Below, piece after piece: positions 46,122-56,744 of a stretch of DNA of 64,000 bases. The position numbers were made by a program, and so were the translations under genes. The notes under the pieces were generated by a model. It saw nothing but the letters and a program-made list of their open reading frames with translations, ran no database searches and was not told the origin of the DNA. This DNA comes from Phaseolus vulgaris (lineage: Eukaryota > Streptophyta > Magnoliopsida > Fabales > Fabaceae). The DNA is taken from positions 29,919,987-29,983,986 of the forward strand of contig NC_023749.2 in the NCBI RefSeq assembly GCF_000499845.2. Reading direction: 5' to 3'. Position 1 is the first letter of the stretch. Each line of letters starts with the position of its first letter.

Positions 46122-47093
46122 TGTAACTACAAGAACACATGATTCTTGACATTCTTAGGAACAACTTGAGCTGGATTTGAAAGGCACTTTACTTTAGAAT
46201 TGGATCAATGTTCTAAATTCAAGAACTCACCAAAACTAAGCACCAACCATGACTCATATGGAAGTCCATGTATTGTCAAATTGAATCAAAACAAAAGGAA
46301 AGAAGAACAAGAATTAAAACTGGACAGAATTTAAAAGATAGCTACTGAACCAAAACAGAATTAAGAACACAATGCTGGAAACACAAAATTAAACGGTAGA
46401 AAAAGAAGTAAACTCTAGGAATCAAAACTACCGAATGGAAAATTGAAGAAAAGGGAAGAAGAACACTTATAGAAGAAGATGCTTGCTGGATTTTGAGAAT
46501 TGGAAGAAGCCATTCACGCCACTTGGAACCTTGAACCAAGATAAGTGATGGAGTGCCACCACTTGAAGCTCACCATAGCTCACAAGATAAGGCAAAGAAG
46601 AAGAAGACTCAAAACTCACAAATTCTCACCAAATTTGAGTATAGTCTCTCTACTATAAAATTCCAATCTGAATTGTGAAGGACCTAAGCCCTCCTTTTAT
46701 AGGAGTAAGGGCTGGTCATTTACATAGCTTATTCCCTAAGCTACCCAAAAAACTCCTAAGATCACACCCCCCTTACTAAGCTCACTCCCCAAGCTTCTAG
46801 AATTTGCTAAACTAAAGCCTAAAGATGCTTTTACAAAAGAGGTGTCTCATGTTTCCCTCTAAGCACCTTTCTAAACATTATTCTATATTATTTACAATTT
46901 AAAAGAAACTATAAAGAGAGATATTTAATATGAAGCCTATTATTTGAGAGTTTGTAGACTTCTTTATCTTTAGGCTTGATCTTCTCTTTGACTTCTTTTA
47001 ATTTGTGAGAAGACTAGAAGGAAGAACTTCAAATGTGTAGGTGAAAATCCTCTTCCTTCATTAATAAAATCCTCTCCTAGTGGATATCCATCA
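46122..47093 (-). repeat. 3' LTR of the gag-pro-only gypsy
   Basis: On the minus strand it begins TGATGGATATCC and ends GTAGTTACA. The complement of CCTTTTATAGGAG (about 46695) gives a TATA box CTATAAAAGG. The preceding purine stretch is CTCGGGGAGTA. Confidence 0.9.
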
Positions 47094-49444
47094 TACTCCC
47101 CGAGTTGGAGAGAATTCGTCCACGAATTCAGTACTCTTGCATAAAACAAAGTCAGTTTGCTATTATATAAGAGAAGACAAGAAGAAATGGGCAAACATGA
47201 CTTATCACTTTGAAATGTTGGGAGTTCAGAAAAAGATGGTCTATACACAGACAATGTTGGAAAAGATTGTGTAGGAATGATATTATTTGGTAAAATAGGA
47301 GATATGAAAAAATCATTCTTAACATTCTTTATCCAATATGGTGTGGAAGTAGGAACCTTAGGTAATGAAAATGACAAAGAAGAAGAAGACCTTGTAGGCG
47401 TAGCACGAGTCAACAAAAGTGATTGAGTTGAGAAGGTATTAAGACTCGGTTTATCATGTACTTCAATTTCCTTTTCATTTTCTTTTTGAGGTTCTTTGGG
47501 ATTGGTCCTATATGCTAGACGATGTGGTAAAGAAACCCTGGGCATTAAGTCTATTTGGTGTTCAATCCCTCTTAGAGGTGGTAAGCCTTTAGGAGGATCT
47601 TGAATCACATCTTCATAGTCCTTTACCAAATTGTCCAAACATGTGGGACTATCCTTAGCCGACTCACAGTCAATAGTCCTAGGAATAGCTAAAAAAATAG
47701 GCTTTTGAGTAACTATTACCCTTTTAACTTGTTGTGTGGACATGAGAAGGCTTCTCTTGGAACTTTTTATATCATTATCTTTCTCTCTTTTTTCTCTCAT
47801 TTTAACTTGGTCCTCATGTACTTCCTTTGGAGAGAGAGACTTAAGAGTGACTTTGTGCCCATGGAAGTGAAAAGAAATTTTGTTGGTAAAGCCATCATGA
47901 AAAACTTTTCTATCAAATTGCCATGGCCTACCTAAAAGTATATGAGTAGCTTCCATTAGAACAACATCACACAAGACCTCATCTTTATATTTGCCAATGG
48001 AAAATGTAATGAGGACTTGTTTGTTCACTACTATCTCACCCACCTCACTCAACCATTGTAACTTGTAGGGCTTGGCATGAAAGATGGTAGGCAATCCAAG
48101 TTTGTCTACCACTCTTGTGCTTGCCACATTCGCACAACTCCCCCCATCCACAATCAAAGAGCATACTCTATCACTAATAAGACACCTTGAATGAAATATA
48201 TTTTCTCTTTGAGTTTCATCAAAAGGTTTTAACACTTGTCCAAGCATGCGTCTTATTACTAATAGGTCACCCACATGTGGGCTTTCACTTTCACTCTCAC
48301 TTGGGGATCTAGAAGGTGAGGAATGTCTAGAAGATTCGGACTCATGCTCACTACCATCTACCCCATCATGCATATACATAGCTCGTTTAGAAGGGCAATT
48401 AGAAGCAATATGTCCATAGCTTAAACATTTCAAACACTTCTTACTAGACGTTTTAGGTGGTGATTTAGGCCTAGAAGTGGAAGTGGAAGGCTTAGACTCT
48501 CTAGGTTTGAAAGTAGAGTCCTTAGAAGGGATGTTTGAAAAAGAGTTTTTATTTTTCCAAGAAGAGTGGTAGTAGTTATCTTTAGAAGAATTTTTGAAAG
48601 CATTTTTCCTTGCAAGTTGATTTTCAATTTTGCTAGCAAGGTGCACCACATTTTCCAAAGAAGAATATTCTTGTAACTCTACCACGTCTTGAATATCCCT
48701 TCGAAGTCCACTCACAAACCTAGCTATCTTAGCCTCCTCACTCTCATCCATATTAACTCGAATTAAAAGCGTGTCTAGTTGTTTAAAGTAATCATCCACA
48801 CTTAGCGCGCCTTGATGAAACAGTTGGAGTTTCAACATAAGGTCTTTCCTAAAGTGTAGGGGTACGAATCTAGCGCGTAAACATGCTTTCAAATCGTTCC
48901 AAGAGACCACGGGCGGCCTCTTGTGTAGGTCAATGTCCATGAGGTATTGATGCCACCATTGCATGGCATAGTCCAAAAATTCTAAAGAAGCTAACTTAAC
49001 CCTATGCTCATCCCTAACCCCATTTACATCAAAAATTTGGTCCACCTTAGCCTCCCATCCTAAGTATACATTGGGATCACTTTCACCACTAAAACTAGGA
49101 AGTTTTACATTAGGAGAACAAGGGTCAGCCACATGTTGGCGCCTCTCTTCATGGTGATGATGTCTTGGCCTTGGATTATCTTCATAATAACCATGGGAGT
49201 GCCTTGAAGAATGCCGACTAGGAGGAGTTCTTCGCTCACGGTTTTGATGCATTTCTTCTCGGTTTAACTCCAAACTTTGGAGCCGTGCTTCCATCTTCCT
49301 TATCACCTCAAGATAGTGAGCATTAGATTGCTTGGCATTCTTTAAGTCCTCATAAAGGGCTGCCTTTTGAGGTGAGCATGGTTTGGAGGACTCTCCACTA
49401 GAGAAATGAGCCATGAGCAGAAAATACAAAAAAACAGAAAACAA
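46970..49444 (-). CDS. Gag-protease polyprotein with pol tail (824 codons)
   Basis: The frame is fully open. The annotated first Met precedes a likelier one at residue 11 (MAHFSSGESSKP). The order is: a coiled-coil-prone N terminus; the retrotransposon Gag domain at about residues 115-260 (KLPSFSGESDPNVYLGWE, LEFLDYAMQWWHQY); a zinc knuckle at about 335-349 (CLKCLSYGHIASNC, all ligands present); an acidic serine-rich linker; and an aspartic protease near 431 (VDGGSCANVAS, with DGG in place of the usual DSG/DTG). Then comes a few residues of the RT leader (LPHRLAYRTNPKE), joined in frame to the family tail (SLSFSLPKVP to FFLLVFSQIKRS). Gag packages the RNA and the protease would mature it. The reading frame crosses the deletion without a shift. 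Confidence 0.85.
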   Translation of the reverse strand: MFSVFLYFLLMAHFSSGESSKPCSPQKAALYEDLKNAKQSNAHYLEVIRKMEARLQSLELNREEMHQNRERRTPPSRHSSRHSHGYYEDNPRPRHHHHEERRQHVADPCSPNVKLPSFSGESDPNVYLGWEAKVDQIFDVNGVRDEHRVKLASLEFLDYAMQWWHQYLMDIDLHKRPPVVSWNDLKACLRARFVPLHFRKDLMLKLQLFHQGALSVDDYFKQLDTLLIRVNMDESEEAKIARFVSGLRRDIQDVVELQEYSSLENVVHLASKIENQLARKNAFKNSSKDNYYHSSWKNKNSFSNIPSKDSTFKPRESKPSTSTSRPKSPPKTSSKKCLKCLSYGHIASNCPSKRAMYMHDGVDGSEHESESSRHSSPSRSPSESESESPHVGDLLVIRRMLGQVLKPFDETQRENIFHSRCLISDRVCSLIVDGGSCANVASTRVVDKLGLPTIFHAKPYKLQWLSEVGEIVVNKQVLITFSIGKYKDEVLCDVVLMEATHILLGRPWQFDRKVFHDGFTNKISFHFHGHKVTLKSLSPKEVHEDQVKMREKREKDNDIKSSKRSLLMSTQQVKRVIVTQKPIFLAIPRTIDCESAKDSPTCLDNLVKDYEDVIQDPPKGLPPLRGIEHQIDLMPRVSLPHRLAYRTNPKEPQKENEKEIEVHDKPSLNTFSTQSLLLTRATPTRSSSSLSFSLPKVPTSTPYWIKNVKNDFFISPILPNNIIPTQSFPTLSVYRPSFSELPTFQSDKSCLPISSCLLLYNSKLTLFYARVLNSWTNSLQLGEYDGYPLGEDFINEGRGFSPTHLKFFLLVFSQIKRSQREDQA

Positions 49445-50776
49445 AACAGTGAAAGAAACTTGTTAGACAATTAAAAAACAGTGAGATATAGGTTGCTGGA
49501 AAATGCCCAAGAAAGCACTCAAACCACTCCAAGAAACTATGCTGTCCTCAACCAAGCCTTTCTTGTGGAATGGAGTAGCTTCAAGTGAAATATGTCACAA
49601 CAAACCAACTTACTTAAGAACAAGTCTCCACACAACTTTAAGAAGAACAAAAAGACAAGCAAGAAAAGGTGTAAACAAATAAAAGCTAAACCAAAAACAG
49701 AGAGCAATGTATGACAAACTAGAAAGAATATGAATGAAAGACAATCAAGAAAAATAAGGAACTCAATGAATAAAGAAGGCACACAAAAAGAGTCCTAAAG
49801 AAAAGTGCTAGAGTAGATGAAAGAAAACAGAAAACAGCTACTGGAATTTTTTTTTTTTTAAAAGCAAACTGTGCTATGTTTACAGATTTAACTGTACCGA
49901 TTGAAAGCAAACTGGAATGTGAAAAATAACCACAGAAACTTCAATGTCTTAACTCAAAAATGGCACTGGAATGAGGTAAAAACAGTAAGCCAATTGAGAG
50001 AAATAAATTTTTCAAAATTGCTGCCCAATTACCGTATTCTTTTCGGCAGTATTGTACACTTTTCGTATTTTATTTATCATTTTTTGTGTACTTGGAATTT
50101 TTGAGTGATTCTTTTTTCTATGCTTTTGTAACACTTTGAAGTATGTAAATCCAAATTTTCACAAATTTCCTATGAGCCAATTAATTGCAGTAAATTGAAA
50201 ACAGTAGCACGTTTGTAAGAAAACAGAGGAGTCTATTTAGGAATGAAAAACAGTATGATGAACTAGCAAAGACATAATGGAAATTGTGTAAAGGAACTTG
50301 TATAGAATGAAAATACAAGCATGAACTCAATATCTAAAAATGAAAATGCACAAAGGATCAAAAAATAAACTAAAAAAAAAACAGAAAGTAAACCAAAGCA
50401 AGAAACAATTAAAGCAATAAAAGTACTACTAGAAGTAATGACAATTATGGAATAACATGACTAAGACAAAACTTGACATGATTACAAAATTAAAAGACAT
50501 ATAACAAGATATAACCACAAGTGAAAGGAAGCTTAAGGTCAGCTCTAGGAAGGAGAATGCCATTCCAAAAGAGCAGCCATACTCATATGAACAATGAGTG
50601 CTAGAATCCTTTTCACAAACACATGGTGTAACAAAAGAAAACAGCAAGAAAACTCAAAATAAAGCCTAAAACAGAATGGTAAACAACTTGAATTAAAGAG
50701 CTCTTGAAAGTAAAGTGCAATACAACTCAAGAATTAAGCAAAAACAAGCCTAGACTCTGATACCACATGATGTGAA
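49445..50776 (-). other. 5' leader of the gag-pro-only gypsy
   Basis: AT-rich sequence without conserved ORFs lies between primer site and gag. The primer site is at 50753-50765 (complement TGGTATCAGAGTC, initiator-Met type), about 11 bases inside the LTR end. The leader likely carries packaging signals. Confidence 0.7.
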
Positions 50777-51748
50777 TGTAACTACAAGAACACATGATTC
50801 TTGACATTCTTAGGAACAACTTGAGCTGGATTTGAAAGGCACTTTACTTTAGAATTGGATCAATGTTCTAAATTCAAGAACTCACCAAAACTAAGCACCA
50901 ACCATGACTCATATGGAAGTCCATGTATTGTCAAATTGAATCAAAACAAAAGGAAAGAAGAACAAGAATTAAAACTGGACAGAATTTAAAAGATAGCTAC
51001 TGAACCAAAACAGAATTAAGAACACAATGCTGGAAACACAAAATTAAACGGTAGAAAAAGAAGTAAACTCTAGGAATCAAAACTACCGAATGGAAAATTG
51101 AAGAAAAGGGAAGAAGAACACTTATAGAAGAAGATGCTTGCTGGATTTTGAGAATTGGAAGAAGCCATTCACGCCACTTGGAACCTTGAACCAAGATAAG
51201 TGATGGAGTGCCACCACTTGAAGCTCACCATAGCTCACAAGATAAGGCAAAGAAGAAGAAGACTCAAAACTCACAAATTCTCACCAAATTTGAGTATAGT
51301 CTCTCTACTATAAAATTCCAATCTGAATTGTGAAGGACCTAAGCCCTCCTTTTATAGGAGTAAGGGCTGGTCATTTACATAGCTTATTCCCTAAGCTACC
51401 CAAAAAACTCCTAAGATCACACCCCCCTTACTAAGCTCACTCCCCAAGCTTCTAGAATTTGCTAAACTAAAGCCTAAAGATGCTTTTACAAAAGAGGTGT
51501 CTCATGTTTCCCTCTAAGCACCTTTCTAAACATTATTCTATATTATTTACAATTTAAAAGAAACTATAAAGAGAGATATTTAATATGAAGCCTATTATTT
51601 GAGAGTTTGTAGACTTCTTTATCTTTAGGCTTGATCTTCTCTTTGACTTCTTTTAATTTGTAAGAAGACTAGAAGGAAGAACTTCAAATGTGTAGGTGAA
51701 AATCCTCTTCCTTCATTAATAAAATCCTCTCCTAGTGGATATCCATCA
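50777..51748 (-). repeat. 5' LTR of the gag-pro-only gypsy
   Basis: Same length and termini as the left LTR. The minus-strand promoter lies near 51350, about 570 bases from the LTR inner end. Confidence 0.9.
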
Positions 51749-52350
51749 CAGACCACACACCGATTATCAGTTAGGGAGAAGCCTCGATCATGAGGGACCC
51801 ATGCGTGTGGTGTGGATGACGCGTTCAGGCGTAACACAAGTAAAGAGCCATTGGAAGAGATACGACCTGTGAGGGTCATGTTCCAGGGGTGAGCTGCATG
51901 CATGGCACGTGAACAACTAGGGCACTCCCAGGGCGGATGGCCCTAGAGATTAGGTGCACAAGTTGGTACCCAGGTGGTCATCCCGTCAGAGGTTGCATTC
52001 CAGTAAGGGAGCCTTACGCGCTAGATTGCCCTAAGAGTGGGTGATACCGGCGCTAAGGCACACCCTCAGTAAACCTAATTTTGGGTGGCAGAAATAGCAG
52101 AAACCCTAGAGTATATAAAGGGTAGTGACAAACCTAATAAGGTACGCGATTGATACGCAACACACAGTTTTACGCTCGTGAGATTTGGTGTTTCCTAGTC
52201 CTATATTGACTTGAACGTCGGAATGCAAATGACCTCTAGGGCGCCCGTTGTCTCTGTGATTTCAGGTGTTTGATCGAAGGAGGCACGAATGAAAGTAGGG
52301 ATAATTGGGCATGCGATCGTCGTAGTCGCACAAAGATAATCGAGTCAACA
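51749..52350 (+). repeat. Tat-like 5' LTR, right part
   Basis: It continues the LTR that starts TGTACCGACC at 45891. A TATATAAAGGG box lies at 52113, and the end is GAGTCAACA. Small ORFs here are spurious. Confidence 0.75.
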
Positions 52351-52370
52351 TTTGGCGCCCACCGGGGGGC
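52351..52370 (+). other. Primer binding site of Tat-like element
   Basis: TTTGGCGCCCACCGGGGGGC follows the LTR, nearly identical to the site at 18923 in the 3317-bp element. This supports cross-mobilisation between the two families. Confidence 0.75.
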
Positions 52371-52419
52371 ACGATTTAAAACACTGTCCCATTCACAAGA
52401 ACAAGAAAGATCCATCAAG

Positions 52420-53612
52420 ATGAGAAACACGAGGCAAGGATCCGTTGCACCAAACGGAGTCGAAAGCCTCACCCTGTAACAGATCATGGAAACGATGCAG
52501 GCTCTACAAGAAATGGTGGCTGCATCAAGGGCAGATCAAGAGCGCATCTAGATTGATCTGGCCGGGTCACTAGGAAGGAATGAAGAATTGCAAAGAACCA
52601 ATGAAGAATTGCGCAGGGGGTTGCAGAATCAGGCTGGGGAACGTGAGGTGGAAGATCAAGAACCTGCGATACCACCCAGGGATTTCTCAATGCCATTCTT
52701 GCAAGTGATCATGGACACCGTGATACCAACCATGTTCGTGGGTCCTAAAGCCACTTTCATAGGTGTAGAGGATCTAGAGGCTCACCTCACGGCCTTCCAT
52801 ACGCTGATGATGTTGGTTGGACGCTCTAACGCGGTGCGATGCGAACTGTTCATGAGCACACTAGTGGAGACAGCGATGGATTGGTTCATCAGCCTCCCTG
52901 ATGGCCACGTGACGTCGTTCGCTCAACTTTATAAGTTGTTCAGAGAGCAATACATAGCGAATCGGGCTCCCCCACCTATCTCTTATGATGTTTTTGACGT
53001 AAGATAATATCAGGGAGAGTCCCTGAAGGAGTTCCTTAACTGTTTTAGGGCACATGTGGTGAGGTGAAACATCAAGGATGAAACAATGATGGTGCACGCG
53101 TTCAGGAAAGGCATCGTGCCAGGACCTTTCAGCGAGTCACTCATCAAGAACCGCCCCAAAACTTTCGGCGAGATAAGGCGTCGAGCAGTGGCTCATATTG
53201 CTGCGGAGGGAGAAGTCAACGAGAAGCACACGTGCGTTGTTCCCATGCACCCACGAGCACTAGGTTGACCTCAACCCCTGAGTGTACATGAGGCAACGAC
53301 AGAGAAGAGGGCTCCAACGAAGCAGCAGCCTTACGAGCCCAGAAAGCCCCAAACCAGGGGACGCACAAGGGAGAATGTGCCACCAAGGCACAACTTCGTG
53401 GTAGAACTGAAAGACCTGATTGTCATCCCCAATATAGCGGAGAGATTGAAGATGCTCGCTAAGTCCGACAAGAAGTTAGGGCATAACAAGAACGCGTGGT
53501 GCGAGTTCCACCAAGCATTTGGCCATCCCATACGCAACTGCTTGACGTTGGGACATCAGTTAGACGAACTGGTGAAGAGCGGTTTCCTGAAAGATTACTT
53601 GGTGGAGTCGTA
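52420..53612 (+). pseudogene. Tat-like gag
   Basis: An N-terminal segment (MRNTRQGSVAPN) and a coiled region precede the Gag domain: PFLQVIMDTVIPTMF, GVEDLEAHLTAFHTLMM, FMSTLVETAMDWFISLP, FAQLYKLFREQYIANR. After a TAA near 53006 it continues YQGESLKEFLNCFRAHVV, then a TGA, then MMVHAFRKGIVPGPFSESL. Another TGA follows near 53267. The last part (WCEFHQAFGHPIRNC) is a zinc-knuckle-like Cys/His motif, and DELVKSGFLKDYL is the usual C-terminal helix of Tat Gag. With at least three stops it cannot make a full Gag. Confidence 0.85.
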
Positions 53613-53746
53613 GGGAGACCAGAACATGACCGCACCAGGAGGAGACCAGGGACACGAGACTTGTGCATGGTGAAATCCACACCATTGTTGGGGGTTTCTC
53701 AGGTGGAGGGTGTACCGCTTCTTAGCGGAAGAAGTATGCCCGAGCA

Positions 53747-54373
53747 GTGATGTCAGTAGAGGCACAAGTGGCAGATGAGGCCCTTGACGTCGATCTTGTC
53801 TTCACCAAGGCCGACCTTCGAGATGTCGTCCCCCATGACAATGACCCGGTGGTGATATCAATAGTAACTGCAGGGAGGAAAGTACAACGTGTACTGGTGG
53901 ATCAAGGAAGCTCGGCAGACGTGATGTTTTGGATGACCTTCAACAAGCTGCAGTTGTCCCCTGATCAACTGAGGCCTTATACTGGTTGTTTGTACGGATT
54001 TGCAGGAGATCAGGTGGAGGTGCGCGGGCACTTAGAGCTGAGGACCCCCTTCACAGATGGTGTCGCATCTCGTACAGAGAATATCAGGTACCTCGTCATC
54101 AATGCCCCTTCCGCTTATAACATACTATTGGGCAGACCTACATTGAACAGGCTAAGAGCGGTGGCGTCGACGAGGCACATGAAGATGAAGTTGCCTGACT
54201 TGGGGAGAAATGTGATTACCATCAAGTCAGATCAGAAGGAGGCTAAAAGGTGTTATGAGAACAGCCTCAAGACGAAGAGAGGGGTGTTCATGGTCACCAC
54301 TAGAGCACCAAGTGAAGAAGGGGTCACCCCAGCAGAGATCGCCCGGGAGAGGCGACCTGAGCCAGCAGGGTAA
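53747..54373 (+). pseudogene. Tat-like aspartic protease region
   Basis: The 208-codon frame has FTKADLRDVVPHDNDPVVIS, then the active-site segment VLVDQGSSADVMFW (DQG rather than DTG), the flap area, and APSAYNILLGRPTLNRLRA, the conserved hydrophobic end of Tat proteases. It follows gag after a 130-base region with stops and is followed in a shifted frame by RT. Confidence 0.85.
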
Positions 54374-54400
54374 GTCCTGGAGAGGGAGATTGGAGGTAGG

Positions 54401-55951
54401 ATGTTCAAGCTTGGCAAATCACTAGGCCAAGCAACACAGGACCAGATCGCCGAGGTCATAGCACGGCATCTGGATGCCTTCGCATGGTCTGCCTCGGACA
54501 TGCCAGGCATAGACCCACACTTCCTGTGCCACCGCCTCACCATGGACCCCAAAGTCAGGCCGGTCCGCCAGAGAAGAAGGAAGTTCAATGAAGAGAGGCG
54601 GCAGGTCATTAAAGAAGAGACGAAGAAGCTGCTGAGCGCCGGCCACACAAGGGAGATCCAGTACCCTGAGTGGTTGGCCAACGTGGTCTTGGTGAAGAAG
54701 GTCAACGGAAAATGAAGGATGTGCGTTGACTTCACCGACCTCAATAAGGCATGTCCGAAGGACTCTTAACCTCTACCAAGCATTGACGCCTTGGTAGACA
54801 GCGCCTCGGGCTGCAAGATTCTCAACTTCCTGGATGCTTTTTCTGGGTACAACCAGATCAAGATGCACCCCAGGGACGAGTGCAAGAAACCGGATGTGGC
54901 GGGAAGGATGGTACGATGGGCAATGGAACTTTCAGAGTTCGATGTCGAGTACGATCCCCGAGGTCCTATCAAAGGCCAAGTCTATGCAGATTTTGTGGTA
55001 GAGCTCTCCTCGGCAGATGCACACCAAAAGGAAGCCAACTTTCGGTGGGTGCTCTCTGTAGATGGGTCCTCTAACCAACAAGGCAGCGGGGCAGGTGTCA
55101 TCTTGGAGGGGCCGAACGGGCTGTTGATCGAGCAGGCCCTACGGTTCGCCTTCAAGGCCAGCAACAACCAAGTAGAGTACAAAGCCCTCATCGCTGGCAT
55201 GCTACTTGCCAAGGAGATGGGTGCGCAAAGTCAGTCGACGAAAAATGACTCTTTATTAGTCACAGGTCAGGTAACCGGGGAGTACCAGGCCAAGGACCCG
55301 CATATGGCAGTTTATCTGGGATACGTCCAGGCCTTGAAGGGATCATTTGCGGCGTTCGAGTTGGTGCATGTCCCCCGAGAGCAGAATGCCCGAGCTGACT
55401 TGCTAGCTAAGCTCGCCAGCTCAGGCAAGGGGGCCAGGAAGATGGCCATCATCCAGGAGACCCTGAAGACGCCTCGAACCTTCACCGCAGATAATCTGGT
55501 GGAGGTCCATCAGGTCAGCACGTCGAGAGGGTTAGCGAGGAGTCATCGGTCACTGACTCAGGAGACGCTGCAGACGCCCAAGATAAGCACATATCCGATT
55601 CTGGGGGAGGAATCAATGCAAATCTACCTAGTCAAAGGAGGAGAGACATGGTTGACGCCCTACAAGCGCTACCTGGCTGATGGTATACTCCCATTGGAAC
55701 CCACGGAAGCCAAAAAAATAAAGAAAAATGCTGCCAAATACACTTTCATCGACAGGGAGTTGTTCAAACACAGGTTCACCCACCCGATCTTGGTATGTGT
55801 AAGCGGAGACCAATGCGCACGCATAATGGCAGAGCTCCACGAAGGGATATGTTGGAGTCACATCGGTGGACGATCTCTAGCATCAAAAGTCATTCGTGCA
55901 GGATACTATTGGCCAATCGTAAGGGAAGACTGCACGAGGTACGCACAATAG
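54401..55951 (+). pseudogene. Tat-like RT/RNase H region with internal deletions
   Basis: 54401-54715 gives the RT leader (FAWSASDMPGIDPHFLCHRL, VRQRRRKFNEERRQVI). After TGA comes CVDFTDLNKACPKDS, then TAA, then frame 54791-55951 with LNFLDAFSGYNQIKMHP. The rest of RT, including the YxDD active site, is deleted; the frame jumps to KPDVAGRMVRWAMELSEFDV (end of the first RNase H). Next is a second RNase H, of archaeal type: VDGSSNQQGSGAGVILEGP and ASNNQVEYKALIAGMLLAKEMG. Part of it is missing before SLLVTGQVTGEYQAKDP, after which VPREQNARADLLAKLAS closes the domain. The integrase zinc finger starts at LHEGICWSHIGGRSL. Dual RNase H marks the Tat lineage. Confidence 0.85.
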
Positions 55952-56668
55952 TGCAAGTAGTGTCAGCAACACGCTGACTGGCACAAGGCGCCGCCAAAGG
56001 AGCTCAGGTCGATTTACAGCCCTTGGCCTTTTCATACATGGGGAATCGATATCCTGGGACGCTTTCCTTTGGCGATAAGGCAGATGAAGTACCTCGTGGT
56101 CGCCATAGAGTACTTCACGAAGTGGATCGAGGATGAGCCCGTGGCCCAGATCACAACCCACAAGATCACGCACTTCGTGTGGAAGAACATAGTGTGCCGC
56201 TTCGGGGTACCAAAGTGGTTGGTGTCTGACGATGGCACACAGTTTGCAAGCCAACAACTGGGCAAGTTATGCTCAAAGGTTGGAATAAAGCAGGTGTTCA
56301 CATCGGTTGAGCACCCGCAGACAAATGGGCAGGTCGAGTCTGCCAACATAGTCCTGCTTAGAGGTTTGAAGAGGAGGCTTGAGAAGGCTAAAGGAACCTG
56401 GGCAAAGGAGGTTCCTAGAATAGTGTGGGCTTACCACACCACTCTTCAGTCCACCACTAGAGAGACACCCTTCAGCTTGGTGTATGGGTCGGACGCGATG
56501 ATTCTAGTGGAGATCCAGGAGAGTTCGCCACGCTTCCAGAACTTTGTGCCTGAAGAGTCCAACGAAGAGAGAAGGGTGAACCTGGACCTACTGGATGAAG
56601 TCAGGGAGGAAGCAAGAATTCAAGCTAAAGCTTCGAAGAGAAGGGTGAAGTACAAACACAGGTCATAG
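55790..56668 (+). pseudogene. Tat-like integrase
   Basis: The HHCC zinc finger begins ELHEGICWSHIGG in the preceding frame and is broken by TAG codons at about 55949 and 55958. The core begins WGIDILGRFP (first Asp), continues EYFTKWIEDEPVAQI and WLVSDDGTQFAS (second Asp), then EHPQTNGQVESAN with the catalytic Glu, and RETPFSLVYGSDAMI. The open frame 56069-56668 ends IQAKASKRRVKYKHRS. All three DDE residues survive, but the stops separate the finger from the core. Confidence 0.9.
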
Positions 56669-56744
56669 CTGAAGCCTAAACCAGTTAGAACCCCTTGACT
56701 TTATACAGCAAGGGTGAGATCAGCTAAGGTTTCACGTGCACAAG
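56669..56744. other. Start of Tat-like 3' region, cut off
   Basis: 76 bases after the integrase stop are followed directly by the inverted copia LTR. Nothing coding is seen. Confidence 0.5.

Larger units (their letters stand above)
46122..51748 (-). mobile_element. Young gag-pro-only Ty3/gypsy element, 5627 bp
   Basis: Two direct LTRs of 972 bases (46122-47093 and 50777-51748) flank a 3.7-kb interior. The interior holds a primer site, a 1.3-kb leader and one long ORF with gag and protease joined to a pol C-terminal tail. RT, RNase H and integrase are absent, so the element depends on a relative. By eye the LTRs differ at one base (47007 region G versus A at the matching place near 51661), implying very recent insertion. 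I find no clear 5-bp target duplication. Confidence 0.9.
45891..56744 (+). mobile_element. Tat-like Ty3/gypsy element, 5' LTR split, 3' end lost
   Basis: The 5' LTR is in two pieces (45891-46121 and 51749-52350), separated by a younger element. The primer site is at 52351. Gag, protease, partial RT, RNase H-type and integrase regions follow in the order expected for Tat elements. A minus-strand copia LTR at 56745 removes the 3' LTR. Many stops show the copy is dead. Confidence 0.85.

Noticed and set aside
46342..46539. Identical 65-codon minus ORFs in two places (also 50997-51194)
   Set aside because: They are the two copies of one LTR; no domain, not a duplicated gene.
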